The notes: generated by a model not told the origin, from the sequence alone. A stretch of DNA of 64,000 bases from Planctomycetota bacterium (GCA_030616775.1 JAUWWQ010000011.1:33059-97058); one strand, 5' to 3'; shown: positions 26,442 to 35,850, counted from the first letter of the stretch. Translations and numbers: made by a program.

Positions 26442-27974
26442 TCAGCACGCCCCGTGCAGGAACGTACCCGCCGTGCGGAACAGAATGATGATGTCCAGCT
26501 CGAAGGATATGTGCTTGAGGTAATACAGATCGAATTGTAGTTTCCGCTTGGCGTCGTCAGTAGACGAACCGTATCGAAAGCTGATCTGGGCCCAGCCGGT
26601 GATCCCCGGCTTGACCAGATGTCGCTCGGGGTAGTAAGGGACCTCCCGGCACAGTTGGCCCACGATGTCAGGCCGCTCCGGCCTGGGGCCTACGATTGAC
26701 ATCTGCCCGACAAGCACGTTGTAGAGCTGGGGGAGCTCGTCCAACCTGATTCGACGCAGGAACCGCCCGACGCGTGTCACCCGCGGGTCGTTGGGAGAAC
26801 ACCACACACTCTTGCCATTCTCCGCATCGGGCCGCATGGTGCGGAACTTATAGAGCTTGAATACCTTGCCGTTCTGTCCGACCCGGTCCTGCGAATAGAA
26901 GACCGGCCCACGGTCGCACAGCTTCACAGCCAGGGCTATCAGAGGCCACAGCGGCGCCGACAGGCAAAGCCCGAGCCCGGCAATCGCCAGATCCATTACC
27001 CGCTTGAGCGTGGCATGTTCGTCGCAGTGCACTTTCAGATCAGCGAATAGAAACCATGACGGGGTGATCTCGTCGACCAGAATCTGACCGGTGGCTTTTT
27101 CGTAGAAGATGGCTTCATTGGTTACCCGACAGCCCCGCTGCAAGCAGGGCATCATCCACTCCATCACGCTCGGATCCCGGGCGGGGCTGCCGCCGACTAC
27201 AATGTCTGTGACACCCAGGTGTCCCAGCCTGTCGATTTGCTCGTGTATGGTTCCCAGATAGAACGGGTCATGGATTGCCGCAGTTGAGTCTTCATCCGGT
27301 GTTGTGTATCCGACAAGGCGGTACTCACGAAGCAACTCGTTTGCCTGCGCCGTTTCAAACGACTCGAACAGAGCACGGGGGCCGACGACCAGCAGCCCGC
27401 TACGCACTTTGTGAACCACCCACCATGCACCCAGCCGAATGGTTGCGCCACCTACCACGAACAGTGACATCGCCAGAGCCGAGACGCGCCGAGTCACCGT
27501 CGCATACATGATGACGTAGATGATCGCGTAGGCAACCACGGCGGCGGTTGTGGTGGTCAACCCCAGTCGGGTGAGGATGCGCGACCGGCTTCTGATCGTC
27601 TCGCGCTCGTAGAGTCCGAAAACAAGGCTGCCGATGATCACTGCGAAAGCGAAGACAGCCGATGCCTGCCACAAAGCGACGTGTGGTGTCGAGGATAGCT
27701 GCGGCGGTTGAAGGATCGCAAACGCGGCATATACCCCAGCCAATAGGACCGAAATGTCGACCAACATCCAGGTGGAGGGAGGAAGGCCCAGCACCACACG
27801 GCCGATAACACGGAGCACGCGCTCCCAAACGGATCCCAGGGCGGCCCGACGGGAAAGACGTCGCTCGGCGCCCAGACGGTCCAGTCCAGGCACGATGACA
27901 GCGTGCCCCTCGGTGCCGGCGGCGATGTGCACGCCCATGAAAGCTCTCTCTGCCTGCGAGTCCCCGAAACCCAT
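26442..27974 (-). CDS. Polyprenyl glycosylphosphotransferase (EpsB/WcaJ-like)
   Basis: A 510-residue enzyme that moves a sugar phosphate from a nucleotide sugar to undecaprenyl phosphate, the first step of exopolysaccharide repeat-unit assembly. Four N-terminal transmembrane helices (about residues 70-195), a Rossmann-like CoA_binding_3 segment ('SGLLVVGPRALFESFETAQ') and a C-terminal bacterial sugar-transferase domain (from about 310) are visible. The latter has 'KVFKLYKFRTMRPDAENG', 'RIRLDELPQLYNVL', 'MSIVGPRPERP' and 'KPGITGWAQI'. The tail 'KLQFDLYYLKHISFELDI' resembles the PEP-CTERM/EpsB-associated subfamily. No other polysaccharide operon genes lie next to it. The exact sugar is unknown. 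Confidence 0.87.
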   Translation of the reverse strand: MGFGDSQAERAFMGVHIAAGTEGHAVIVPGLDRLGAERRLSRRAALGSVWERVLRVIGRVVLGLPPSTWMLVDISVLLAGVYAAFAILQPPQLSSTPHVALWQASAVFAFAVIIGSLVFGLYERETIRSRSRILTRLGLTTTTAAVVAYAIIYVIMYATVTRRVSALAMSLFVVGGATIRLGAWWVVHKVRSGLLVVGPRALFESFETAQANELLREYRLVGYTTPDEDSTAAIHDPFYLGTIHEQIDRLGHLGVTDIVVGGSPARDPSVMEWMMPCLQRGCRVTNEAIFYEKATGQILVDEITPSWFLFADLKVHCDEHATLKRVMDLAIAGLGLCLSAPLWPLIALAVKLCDRGPVFYSQDRVGQNGKVFKLYKFRTMRPDAENGKSVWCSPNDPRVTRVGRFLRRIRLDELPQLYNVLVGQMSIVGPRPERPDIVGQLCREVPYYPERHLVKPGITGWAQISFRYGSSTDDAKRKLQFDLYYLKHISFELDIIILFRTAGTFLHGAC

Positions 27975-28197
27975 CGGTCAGTTTTGCAGGCAAGGTGAGT
28001 TATCGGGACGCGTTAGTTGGCGAGGCAAAGGCACTTCACCTTTCAAGACCGATAATGGAAGCTGTGCAAGTGGCGCGTTGTGTCAGCTCCCTTTTTTGGA
28101 GCAGTATGCTCGGCACCCTCCCGATATCCAAACGGTGACTGCATAGGTCACCGTCTTGAAGCTGTTTTGACCCATACGGGGCGAGTGCGCCGACAAG

Positions 28198-28980
28198 ATG
28201 AGGACTAGTCTCATACGACAACGGGCGAGAGGTGTCGTCGCAGTCACCGCCTTGCTTGCGATTCTTGCGTCCGGCTGCGCGGCAAAGCGTGTCGAGATGT
28301 GGACGCCGAAACCCCTTGTCAACTGGGAACACGTTTCGACCCAACCGGTCGCACCGGTCCATAAGGGGTATCGCGTTCTGGTAGATCAACCCACGCGCGG
28401 GCTGTTTCCCGCATCTTTGGCGGTAACACGGGTCGCCCTCGAGGTCTCGGAGGGGCGGTTGCCCATCTTGCGGCCCTACTTGCTCACCGACCCCCGCAAC
28501 GAGTTCCTGCAATGGAACCGGGCATTGGACGACCAGATGGCGGTCAGCGAAGTGTTCCCGATCATGGACCGCGACCTGGGCGGTGGCGTGGCTGATCCCG
28601 AGCAGGTTCTGGCGGCGTTTCGGGCCCTGCACGCGCGACTGGGGCTCATCTACGCGATGAATGAGCTGAGCAGCACTGAATCGGAGGTGCTGGGTGTTCT
28701 GTACGACACTGCGTCGGCGCAGCCGATCGCCTCCTTCCACGCCCAGGCCGTCTCGGTCGCACCACCGGAGCAGAAGTACTGTCGCAAACCGGCCGATTTG
28801 TGGGACACCGATTCCCGGGCCCTGGCGCGAGCAGAGTTCGAACGTCTCGTGCATACCTGCATTCGCGACTTGATCTTGCTGGACGAATCTGCCACCGTCA
28901 AAGCACCAAACGGCTGGACACCTGCTGGCCCGATATACCCGGTCGAGTGGCCGCCGAGACGGTTCCGCACTGGTCCGTAG
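28198..28980 (+). CDS. Lipoprotein of unknown function
   Basis: A 260-residue predicted lipoprotein with a twin-basic start, hydrophobic segment and lipobox 'LASGC' (Cys27). The mature part begins 'AAKRVEMWTPKPLVNWEHVSTQPV' and has a central alpha/beta-like stretch ('SLAVTRVALEVSEGRLPIL', 'HARLGLIYAMNELSSTESEVLGVLYD') that might resemble TolB-N-type domains, but I cannot name a family. The C-terminus is Pro/Arg-rich. It precedes the VanZ-like gene by 33 bases in the same direction, suggesting an operon. Cellular place: membrane-anchored, extracytoplasmic. Confidence 0.65.
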   Translation: MRTSLIRQRARGVVAVTALLAILASGCAAKRVEMWTPKPLVNWEHVSTQPVAPVHKGYRVLVDQPTRGLFPASLAVTRVALEVSEGRLPILRPYLLTDPRNEFLQWNRALDDQMAVSEVFPIMDRDLGGGVADPEQVLAAFRALHARLGLIYAMNELSSTESEVLGVLYDTASAQPIASFHAQAVSVAPPEQKYCRKPADLWDTDSRALARAEFERLVHTCIRDLILLDESATVKAPNGWTPAGPIYPVEWPPRRFRTGP

Positions 28981-29013
28981 CTGCAACGTGCGCCGGTCCC
29001 GCGGACTGCTCTG

Positions 29014-30621
29014 ATGGCTGTCAGGGTTTCGCCCATGAGCATGAACGCTGTCAGTCATCCTACCGTTCGGTTTCTGGTTCGGCGTTATGTCGGGCTGCTG
29101 ACGATCCTGGCGGTCCTGTTTGTCTTGCAGGCCGGGCTTGTGCCATTCGATTTTATGGGGGGCCGCCCGAACGCCGGATCGACCGCCCTTTTCGGGGCCA
29201 AGGTCACACCCCTGACTTTCCCGGACATCGTCAGCAACATCTTTCTGTACGTCCCGCTTGGAGCCCTACTTTATTGGGCTCTATCGTTAATCCTAAGAAG
29301 CCGGACACTGGTACTGCCCGTGACGATCGTCATCGCCGCCGCGCTCAGCGGTGCCATCGAGTGGATTCAGGCCTACTCGCCTGCGCGGGTATCCTCTTTT
29401 ATCGATTTCGTGAGCAACGTCCTTGGGGCATCCCTTGGGGCGTCCATTACATGGATGTGTCGCTGGATCGGTCGTCGGTTGTTGGGAGCCGTTGTCTTTG
29501 AACTCCGCTACCGCCCGCAGGCTGTCCTTCTGAAGCTCTACTGCCTGGTGCTGGTCGTGTTCGCCGCCATCCCCTTCTCGTTTTCGTTTGATACGAGCCG
29601 GTTAAAACGGGCGGTCAAGTCCGCCAACTTGGTTCCCTTCCGTGCGGGCAAGATGAATGAGGCTCTCACCGACGAGGTGCTGGCCCGGGGCGACTATACC
29701 GCGTACTCCCATCTTAAATGGCAGCGCATGAAACGCTGGTCACGATGGGCGGCGGAGTGCGCCTCGTTTGTAGTTTTAGCCTGGTTGTGGTTGTCGGTCG
29801 TACGATACGACTACGGATTTGGCCGGTGGGCGGCCAAGGTGCTGGTATTCTGGCTTGGAGGGACGTTCGCCGTCGGCCTGAGCGCTTTGCAGTTTCCGAT
29901 CATCTCCCGGGCGTGTGACGTCACGGATATTCTGTTCCGCCTGCTGGGTCTGTGGCTCGGCCTTGTCACTGTGTCAATCTACCTGCGCGACAGCGGGCGT
30001 ATCACGCCCGCGCTCCAAGCTCAGGCCTGGCAAAGACTCGCCAAGGTCGGATGCGCTGTCGCGGCCGGGTACATCTTCTACGCTGGTCTGATTCCGCTGA
30101 CTTTCGATCTGGGAAGTGATGGGCCGGCGGAATCCTTCGCCTCCAAGGCTTTCCTTCCGTTCTATGGGTATTTCATAGCCCGCTTTGACCTGATGATGGA
30201 TGACGCCATGGAGAAGTTCGCCTGCTATGTTGTCTTCTCGGCGTTGCTGGCCACGTGCTGGACGGGGATGACCGGCGCCGGGCCCAGGTCACGACCGCTG
30301 GCCATTGCGGCTGCCGGCGTGGCGATCTCCGTGGTCATTGAGCTGTTCCAGATGTTCATTCCGGTCCGCGTCACGAGTCTGACCGATCCGATCCTGGCCG
30401 GCGCCGGCTGCCTGGCTGGGGCGATCGCTCAGCAGTACGCGGTGAAGTTCTACCAGCTCGCTTCATCTATCCATTTCGTCGCCCCGGACGAGCCTGCGCA
30501 CCTCGCGGCGGCCACACAGGGTCTGGCGCCCGGTGACGCTCTAATCGCTACGTTGGCTGAGCCAAAGCCGGACGCACCATCCGAACCCTCGCCGACGCGT
30601 CCTCCCGTGCGTCGGCGCTAG
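29014..30621 (+). CDS. Double VanZ-like membrane protein
   Basis: A 535-residue multi-pass membrane protein with two VanZ-like halves. The first (about residues 25-165) has 'VPFDF', 'DIVSNIFLYVPLGALLYW' and 'ALSGAIEWIQAYSPARVSSFIDFVSNVLGASLG'. The second (about 345-480) repeats this as 'IPLTFDL', 'EKFACYVVFSALLATCW' and 'VVIELFQMFIPVRVTSLTDPILAGAGCLAG'. VanZ proteins change teicoplanin sensitivity in enterococci, but in planctomycetes their role is open. The start is uncertain (ATGs at 29014, 29035, 29041). The stop codon TAG is formed by the first three bases of a MITE-like inverted repeat, so the original C-terminus may have been different. The C-terminal 60 residues are a Pro-rich soluble tail. 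Confidence 0.78.
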   Translation: MAVRVSPMSMNAVSHPTVRFLVRRYVGLLTILAVLFVLQAGLVPFDFMGGRPNAGSTALFGAKVTPLTFPDIVSNIFLYVPLGALLYWALSLILRSRTLVLPVTIVIAAALSGAIEWIQAYSPARVSSFIDFVSNVLGASLGASITWMCRWIGRRLLGAVVFELRYRPQAVLLKLYCLVLVVFAAIPFSFSFDTSRLKRAVKSANLVPFRAGKMNEALTDEVLARGDYTAYSHLKWQRMKRWSRWAAECASFVVLAWLWLSVVRYDYGFGRWAAKVLVFWLGGTFAVGLSALQFPIISRACDVTDILFRLLGLWLGLVTVSIYLRDSGRITPALQAQAWQRLAKVGCAVAAGYIFYAGLIPLTFDLGSDGPAESFASKAFLPFYGYFIARFDLMMDDAMEKFACYVVFSALLATCWTGMTGAGPRSRPLAIAAAGVAISVVIELFQMFIPVRVTSLTDPILAGAGCLAGAIAQQYAVKFYQLASSIHFVAPDEPAHLAAATQGLAPGDALIATLAEPKPDAPSEPSPTRPPVRRR

Positions 30622-30656
30622 TACCGTGTTTCACAAATACTACGACTATAGATCAC

Positions 30657-30686
30657 GCGCCGAGCCGCAGGCTTTAGCCTGCGCGG
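30657..30686. repeat. Dispersed GC-rich palindrome, copy 4
   Basis: Inside the MITE-like element: CCGCAGGCTTTAGCCTGCGCGG core. Confidence 0.65.
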
Positions 30687-30690
30687 AGCA

Positions 30691-30718
30691 CCGCGCGGGC
30701 TAAAGCCCGCGGCTCAGG
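30691..30718. repeat. Dispersed GC-rich palindrome, copy 5
   Basis: Inside the MITE-like element, opposite orientation to copy 4 and five bases from it: CCGCGCGGGC, TAAA, GCCCGCGGCTC. Confidence 0.65.
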
Positions 30719-30956
30719 TAATCGCGGGACCGAGAAGGGATTCTCGGTCCAGCAATGAAAGTCGCGTTTCTTATGAAACACGGTACTAGGGCACTTCTTT
30801 GCACGAAACCCTCCGAGCGGAAACGGCACTAGCACGCCGGGCTCGCCCGTGTCCACTGCCGTCCGACCCACAAACTCCGATGCTCTTTTGCTCGAAGCAG
30901 TTGCGAATTTCACAGCCTGCCGGCAAGAGTCGGCGTCCAGTGCTTTGCGGTGGGCT

Positions 30957-30962
30957 TATAAT
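30957..30962 (+). promoter_or_regulatory. Possible -10 box for transaldolase gene
   Basis: A TATAAT hexamer about 100 bases before the transaldolase start. No good -35 hexamer is found 16-18 bases upstream, so this is only a candidate. Confidence 0.35.
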
Positions 30963-31061
30963 TCGACATAATCGCAGATGCCGCAGGCAGACATGTGCAA
31001 TGGAATGCGGAACGGCTGGTAAGCCGGGCGGGTAACGTCCTGTTTGACGAGGAGCCACAAG

Positions 31062-32180
31062 GTGGGCAACACGATCCAAAAGCTGTACGAACAAGGGCAG
31101 TCCATCTGGTGCGACAATCTGGGCCGCGGAATGATCGAGTCCGGTGAGTTGCAGCGGTGGATCGATCTCGGTGTCGTTGGTGTGACATCCAATCCGACGA
31201 TCTTCATGAAGGCGATCACCAACAGTACCGACTACGACGCGGCGTTTCAAAAGCTTCTGGCTGACGGTCGAAGCGGCATGGGGCTTTATGAAGGTCTTGT
31301 GCTGCCCGATATTGCCGACGCGGCCGACGTGCTCCGGCCGATATACGATCGAACAAACGGCGTCGACGGCTATGTCAGTCTCGAGGTAAATCCCAAGCTA
31401 GCTTACAACACCGATGGGACGATCGCTGAGGCACGGCGGCTGTTTGAAAATCTCAATCGGCCTAACATCCTCATCAAGGTGCCTGCGACCGATGAAGGCA
31501 TTCCCGCAATCGAAACGCTGATCGGCGACGGGATCAACGTCAACGTAACGCTAATCTTCTCGCTCACGATGTACGAAAAGGTGATGCAGGCTTACACTGA
31601 TGGGCTCCGGCGATTCGATGCAGCCGGAGGTGATCTGTCCAAGGTGGCCTCCGTAGCGTCGTTCTTTGTAAGCCGGATCGATACTCTTGTCGATAAGCTC
31701 CTGAAGGAGAAGCATCCGCCGCGGGCCGATATCGAGGACTTGCTTGGTATGGCCGCGATTGCCAACGCCAAGTTGGCCTACGCCAGATTCGAGCAGGTCT
31801 TCGACCCCTCGGGCGAGTTCACCGCGCTTGCTGCCAAGGGCGCACGTGTCCAAAGGCCGGTCTGGGCGAGTACCAGCACGAAGAACCCCGCCTATCCACC
31901 CACAAAGTACGTCGACAGTCTCGTCGGCCCCAACACCGTCAACACCTTACCGCCACATACCATTGACGCGGCTCTCCACGAAGGTGGCACGGAGGTGACC
32001 ATCCGCCACGATCTGCCCGGAGCCCACGCCGTCTTCGATCAGCTCGAAAAGCTGGGCATCCACGGGGAAGCCGTCACCGACAAGCTCCTCACCGATGGCG
32101 TGGACCTGTTCGCCAAATCGTTCGACGACCTGCTGGCGAATCTGGCCCAAAAACAGCAAAAGTTCTGTCCCACTCAGTAA
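31062..32180 (+). CDS. tal: Transaldolase
   Basis: Transaldolase of about 372 residues, which moves a dihydroxyacetone unit between sugar phosphates in the non-oxidative pentose phosphate pathway. The Schiff-base lysine lies in 'NILIKVPATDEG' (Lys139 counted from the GTG start); 'VVGVTSNPTIFMKAI' near the N-terminus and 'VNVTLIFSLTMYEKV' are also hallmarks. The length and the C-terminal 'TKNPAYPPTKYVDSLVGPNTVNTLPP' match the long (Tal type 2, actinobacterial/cyanobacterial-like) subgroup. I chose GTG 31062 because AGGAG sits at the right distance; the frame extends to a TTG at 31044. It stands alone, about 270 bases after the MITE-like element. Confidence 0.93.
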   Translation: MGNTIQKLYEQGQSIWCDNLGRGMIESGELQRWIDLGVVGVTSNPTIFMKAITNSTDYDAAFQKLLADGRSGMGLYEGLVLPDIADAADVLRPIYDRTNGVDGYVSLEVNPKLAYNTDGTIAEARRLFENLNRPNILIKVPATDEGIPAIETLIGDGINVNVTLIFSLTMYEKVMQAYTDGLRRFDAAGGDLSKVASVASFFVSRIDTLVDKLLKEKHPPRADIEDLLGMAAIANAKLAYARFEQVFDPSGEFTALAAKGARVQRPVWASTSTKNPAYPPTKYVDSLVGPNTVNTLPPHTIDAALHEGGTEVTIRHDLPGAHAVFDQLEKLGIHGEAVTDKLLTDGVDLFAKSFDDLLANLAQKQQKFCPTQ

Positions 32181-32711
32181 TAGTCTTGCACCTGTGTGCT
32201 ACGCTCTACAGCAGACTTCGTTTTTACATAGCGGCTGCCCACCGTGGCGGCCGGGGTACATGACCGTACTCGCGGGCCGAAAGCCCGTTCTTGCCGTCAA
32301 AAATGCGGGTGGTCCCATCAGGAGATCGACGCGGTGGAAGTAATGAGCCTATGTTTCTCGGGCTTTGTATAAACGTTCATGCACCCACGGTTGCCTTTTT
32401 TCTTGCATTTGTTTCGTCCGTCGCTAACTTGACGGTGAGACCGACCGACCTGAGCTAGGCCGGATCGGCGTGGCTTCTGTGTCTTGATCGCGTCAATATG
32501 TGCCGGATTCTTGGAGAGAAGCTGGCTGGGCGCAGGGCTACGGGTGGACCCCACAGGCCATACCTCAGGTGCGCCCGTGCGGCTCACACCTGCGCACGGC
32601 AAGTCGTCTCATTACGGTCCCCGGAAGAGAGGATGGGTAACATCTGAGTCAGTCATCAGGACGGATGCGTCGTCCGCCCACATTACTATATCGTTTTCGG
32701 AGGATGGTTCC
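32181..32711. other. Long leader region upstream of secreted protease
   Basis: About 530 bases between transaldolase and the signal peptide start of the protease. A small hairpin at 32273-32287 (CGGGC-cgaaa-GCCCG) could end the transaldolase message. The remaining sequence just before the protease is rich in short inverted repeats but I match it to no known riboswitch. The frame is open through much of it, which is why longer starts can be drawn, but it lacks protein-like character. Confidence 0.4.
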
Positions 32712-35700
32712 ATGATGAAGAATCGGCAATTGAAAAGTACCGAGGGGATTCTGGCGTGTCTCTTGACCGTCACTGCCGCCGCGCTTCTTGTGGCGGTTTC
32801 GACCACAAGCGCGCAAGACGTGGCAAGGCCAGTCAAACGTGCTGCCGCGGAAGTGGCCGTAGGTGGCATGACGCTTGAAGAGCGTCTCGCTTGGCAGAAG
32901 GACCTGCACGCTCAGCTCATAGCCGAGATGCCGGAAGGAGCACTGGACGATCCCACCAACGTCGAACTCACGCAACAGGATCGAGACGATCTGGCCGAGC
33001 CGTACATGAGTGGGACCCCGCTGCGCATCGGCGTGGTCAAGACAATCTCGCCGGGCGTCGAGGTTGTGAATGGAAAGGGCTTCCAACGTGGTGTGATCCA
33101 AGAGACGAAGGATGGCGGCTTCGTGTGGGCGATGACGGTGACCTCACCAGAAGCCAAGGCCATTCGTGTGCACTTCACGAACTTCTCGCTTCCGCCTAAT
33201 GCGGAGATGTTCTTCTGCAGCCCGAGCGGTGCGGCTGACGGGCCGTACGTCGGCGTGGGCCGAAACGGAAACGGAGACTTCTGGACTCGTTCCATTGCCT
33301 CAGACACCGGCGTGATCCAGCTCCGTTACAAGGAAGCTGATAGAGTGAAGATCTCGTTCGCGGTCTCGGATTTGGGACATATTCATGCTCGACCCGCAAG
33401 CCGGGAGGCGGAAGGTGCCGCTGCTGCCGACACCTGGCCTTGCGCGGACAACGCACCCTGTCTGATCGACGCAAATTGTACAAGCGGCACGCCGGCGGAC
33501 CCGGCCAAAGATGCCGTCGCGAAGATGGAGTGGATCATAATGCCGTACATCTATACGTGTACGGGCGGACTGCTTGCAGACACCGACCCCGGCACGCAAA
33601 TCCCATACTTCCTGACGGCCAATCACTGTTTTGACGCGAGTATTTCCAACCTGGAAACCTGGTTCAATTACACCACGGACTCGTGTAATGGGGAGTGTCC
33701 CGGCAGTCTCGTGCACGGTGGGACGATTCCCCCCTCCGACACCGTAGGGATCACCGTCGTGGCCACAGGTACCGTGGGTGACTATACGCTTGCGACGCTC
33801 GATGAGGATCCCCCGGCCGGAGCGACGTTCCTCGGGTGGAACAACTCACCTGTCGCGTTCAGCAACGGTACGCCGCTTTACCGAATCAGCAACGCCAATT
33901 TCGGACCGCAGGTGTACGCGGATTATGAGGTCGATACGACTACACCGATATGCGGCGGTATTCCGCGGGGTGACTGGATCTACAGCACCAATATCCAGGG
34001 CTCCACCATGGGTGGGAGCAGCGGCTCTCCAGTCTTGAACAGAGACAGCGAGGTCGTCGGCCAGCTCACCGGCTGCTGCGGTTACAACTGTGCTGATGAC
34101 TGCGATTTTGTGAACAACTGGACCATTGACGGCGCGATGGCGTCTTACTGGAGTGCGGTTGAGCCGTTCCTCGCTCCGCCGACCCTGACACTCACGGGTT
34201 CCTGCTTCTACGATCCGGGGATGACCCAACCGGTCGATCCTGTGACGGTCGAGGTCACGAATCTCGACACGGGTACGACCTTTCAGGCGAGCACGGCAGT
34301 AAACCAGTACACGCTCGACCTGGGTATCGGTACTGACGTAAACGCGGGCGATACCCTGCGGTACATCGCCAAGGATGGCACCAATTTCATCAACGTGACG
34401 GACCATCTCGTAACGCAGGGGGAGATCGACGCGCGCAGCATCTACCTCGATCTGGTCCTCGACGAGTTCTACCTCGACCTGACCGACTTCCCCATGTACG
34501 AGGCCGAGGGACCGGACTACAACGAGTACACCGGACCGGCCATCGCACAGATGACCCTCAACTACATGTATTGGGACGCCGATGAGGACCCGACACCGCC
34601 GATGACCTTTGACGATCAGGGAGCGCTCTACACCTATGGGATCGATCATAATGCCACACCCGGTCTGGACTATCTCGACCTGGTGGGGATGTGGCACACC
34701 ATCCAGGACTACCGCCCGCTGCCCTATTCCCAGTACGGCTACAATTTCTCAAAGCGACACGACACGGACAGCAGCCAGATCATCAAGCAGATCGCCCAGT
34801 GGATCGCCTACGAGATAGGAACCTATGGCGGGCACGAGGAAGGACACCCCTTGCACGTCCCCGGCGTCATTGCCGCCTACGGGGACTATTCCAACTGGAT
34901 GGCCGTCAGAGGTATTCACACCAGCGAGGATGCCTATCCGTTGCCCCCGGAACTCGATGTCTACGGCTTCTGGGTCAACGATCCCTTCCCGGCCTCTCTT
35001 GGGGGAATTGGGGAGAACAGCTACAAGACCATCGCCGAGTTCCTGGCCACGTATTACTTGCCGCTCACAACGGGCGACGCGTATGACGGCGAATACGTCG
35101 CAATCTGCGAACCGCCGGAGACGGACGGTACCGAGGAACTCTTCTATGTTGCATCGCCCGCCAGGTTTACGGTAGAAGCAAAAGAAGTGATCGACGCCGT
35201 GCGCAATCAGGATTCGCCGCCGGATGAGCTGGTGGAGGAGGCCAATTCGTGGATCGTCAAGGCGGCCGTCGACGGCGTCTCGGAGCAGCTTATTCCGTAC
35301 GATGACGCTTTCGCCCGGCGGTTCGCACGCACCGTCCCCGGTACGCCGCTCTTCGTGACAAGTAGCGCCGGCGCCGACTATTACGCGGTCCCCTTCGATG
35401 TTGCCGTGGCCGCCGTATCCTCTGACCTGACCAGCGGCGGTACCGCGGTGGTCGTGCTGGTCGATGCCGAGGACGGCCGGTTCAAGGAGGCATCATGGGT
35501 CAAAAGACCCGTCGCGTATCTGCCGGTATCCAAAGCCGAGGCCCTCGAGATCGCTCGTGAGGTGCTGGAGAAGCTCGGCATTGATCCAGCGTATCTCGAA
35601 AAGGCCGTTGTGGAACTGGTTCACTTAGAATCGACGCCCTACTATCCACACTGGCGCATAACCGGAAAGGACTTCGGACTCCTGATCGCCCAAAACGGCA

Positions 35701-35720
35701 CCGTGACCGTCACGAAATGA
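32712..35720 (+). CDS. Large secreted trypsin-like serine protease
   Basis: About 1002 residues, starting at ATG 32712 with GGAGG eight bases upstream and a clear signal peptide ending near 'STTSAQD' (residue 35). The protease domain (about 245-490) has His305 in 'LTANHCFD', Asp357 in 'GDYTLATL' and Ser437 in 'MGGSSGSPVLN', so the triad is complete. It resembles lysyl-endopeptidase-like enzymes, with several Cys pairs that would form disulfides. Residues 490-585 look like a beta domain. Residues about 585-800 resemble a C39-like cysteine peptidase fold ('YTGPAIAQMTLNYMYWD', 'WMAVRGIHTSED'), but the expected Cys is Thr607. The C-terminus is a further alpha/beta domain of unknown type. Confidence 0.75.
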   Translation: MMKNRQLKSTEGILACLLTVTAAALLVAVSTTSAQDVARPVKRAAAEVAVGGMTLEERLAWQKDLHAQLIAEMPEGALDDPTNVELTQQDRDDLAEPYMSGTPLRIGVVKTISPGVEVVNGKGFQRGVIQETKDGGFVWAMTVTSPEAKAIRVHFTNFSLPPNAEMFFCSPSGAADGPYVGVGRNGNGDFWTRSIASDTGVIQLRYKEADRVKISFAVSDLGHIHARPASREAEGAAAADTWPCADNAPCLIDANCTSGTPADPAKDAVAKMEWIIMPYIYTCTGGLLADTDPGTQIPYFLTANHCFDASISNLETWFNYTTDSCNGECPGSLVHGGTIPPSDTVGITVVATGTVGDYTLATLDEDPPAGATFLGWNNSPVAFSNGTPLYRISNANFGPQVYADYEVDTTTPICGGIPRGDWIYSTNIQGSTMGGSSGSPVLNRDSEVVGQLTGCCGYNCADDCDFVNNWTIDGAMASYWSAVEPFLAPPTLTLTGSCFYDPGMTQPVDPVTVEVTNLDTGTTFQASTAVNQYTLDLGIGTDVNAGDTLRYIAKDGTNFINVTDHLVTQGEIDARSIYLDLVLDEFYLDLTDFPMYEAEGPDYNEYTGPAIAQMTLNYMYWDADEDPTPPMTFDDQGALYTYGIDHNATPGLDYLDLVGMWHTIQDYRPLPYSQYGYNFSKRHDTDSSQIIKQIAQWIAYEIGTYGGHEEGHPLHVPGVIAAYGDYSNWMAVRGIHTSEDAYPLPPELDVYGFWVNDPFPASLGGIGENSYKTIAEFLATYYLPLTTGDAYDGEYVAICEPPETDGTEELFYVASPARFTVEAKEVIDAVRNQDSPPDELVEEANSWIVKAAVDGVSEQLIPYDDAFARRFARTVPGTPLFVTSSAGADYYAVPFDVAVAAVSSDLTSGGTAVVVLVDAEDGRFKEASWVKRPVAYLPVSKAEALEIAREVLEKLGIDPAYLEKAVVELVHLESTPYYPHWRITGKDFGLLIAQNGTVTVTK

Positions 35721-35791
35721 CCGACGCGTAAGCCTCACCGAGGCATTATTACGGTTGTGGGAGTGCGGAGGGTTACCCTCTGCCGGAGAGT

Positions 35792-35850
35792 CCGCGCGGG
35801 CTTTGAGCCCGCGGTTCAGGTAGTCGCGGAACTTATGAAACACGGTACTA
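35792..35850. mobile_element. One-ended copy of the MITE-like element
   Basis: This stretch has one dispersed palindrome (CCGCGCGGGCTTTGAGCCCGCGG, 35792-35814 region), then sequence closely matching the right part of the 30619-30788 element (GGTTCAGGTAGTCGCGG), ending in the same 15-base terminus TGAAACACGGTACTA (35836-35850). No left terminus is seen upstream; it is probably truncated. On the minus strand its end supplies the TAG stop of mutS2. Confidence 0.7.

Larger units (their letters stand above)
30619..30788. mobile_element. MITE-like element with perfect 15-bp inverted ends
   Basis: A 170-bp non-coding element bounded by TAGTACCGTGTTTCA (30619-30633) and its exact reverse complement TGAAACACGGTACTA (30774-30788). 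Its interior holds two copies of the dispersed GC-rich palindrome and a perfect 10-bp hairpin (GGACCGAGAA-ggga-TTCTCGGTCC, 30727-30750). The ends begin and finish with TA, so a TA target duplication of the IS630/Tc1-mariner type is plausible. Its left end supplies the TAG stop of the VanZ-like gene. A related single-ended copy lies at 35792-35850. No transposase for it is in the window. Confidence 0.8.

Noticed and set aside
32500..32711. Possible GEMM-type (c-di-GMP) riboswitch before the secreted protease
   Set aside because: The conserved GEMM core elements could not be matched; only scattered G- and C-rich pairing is present.
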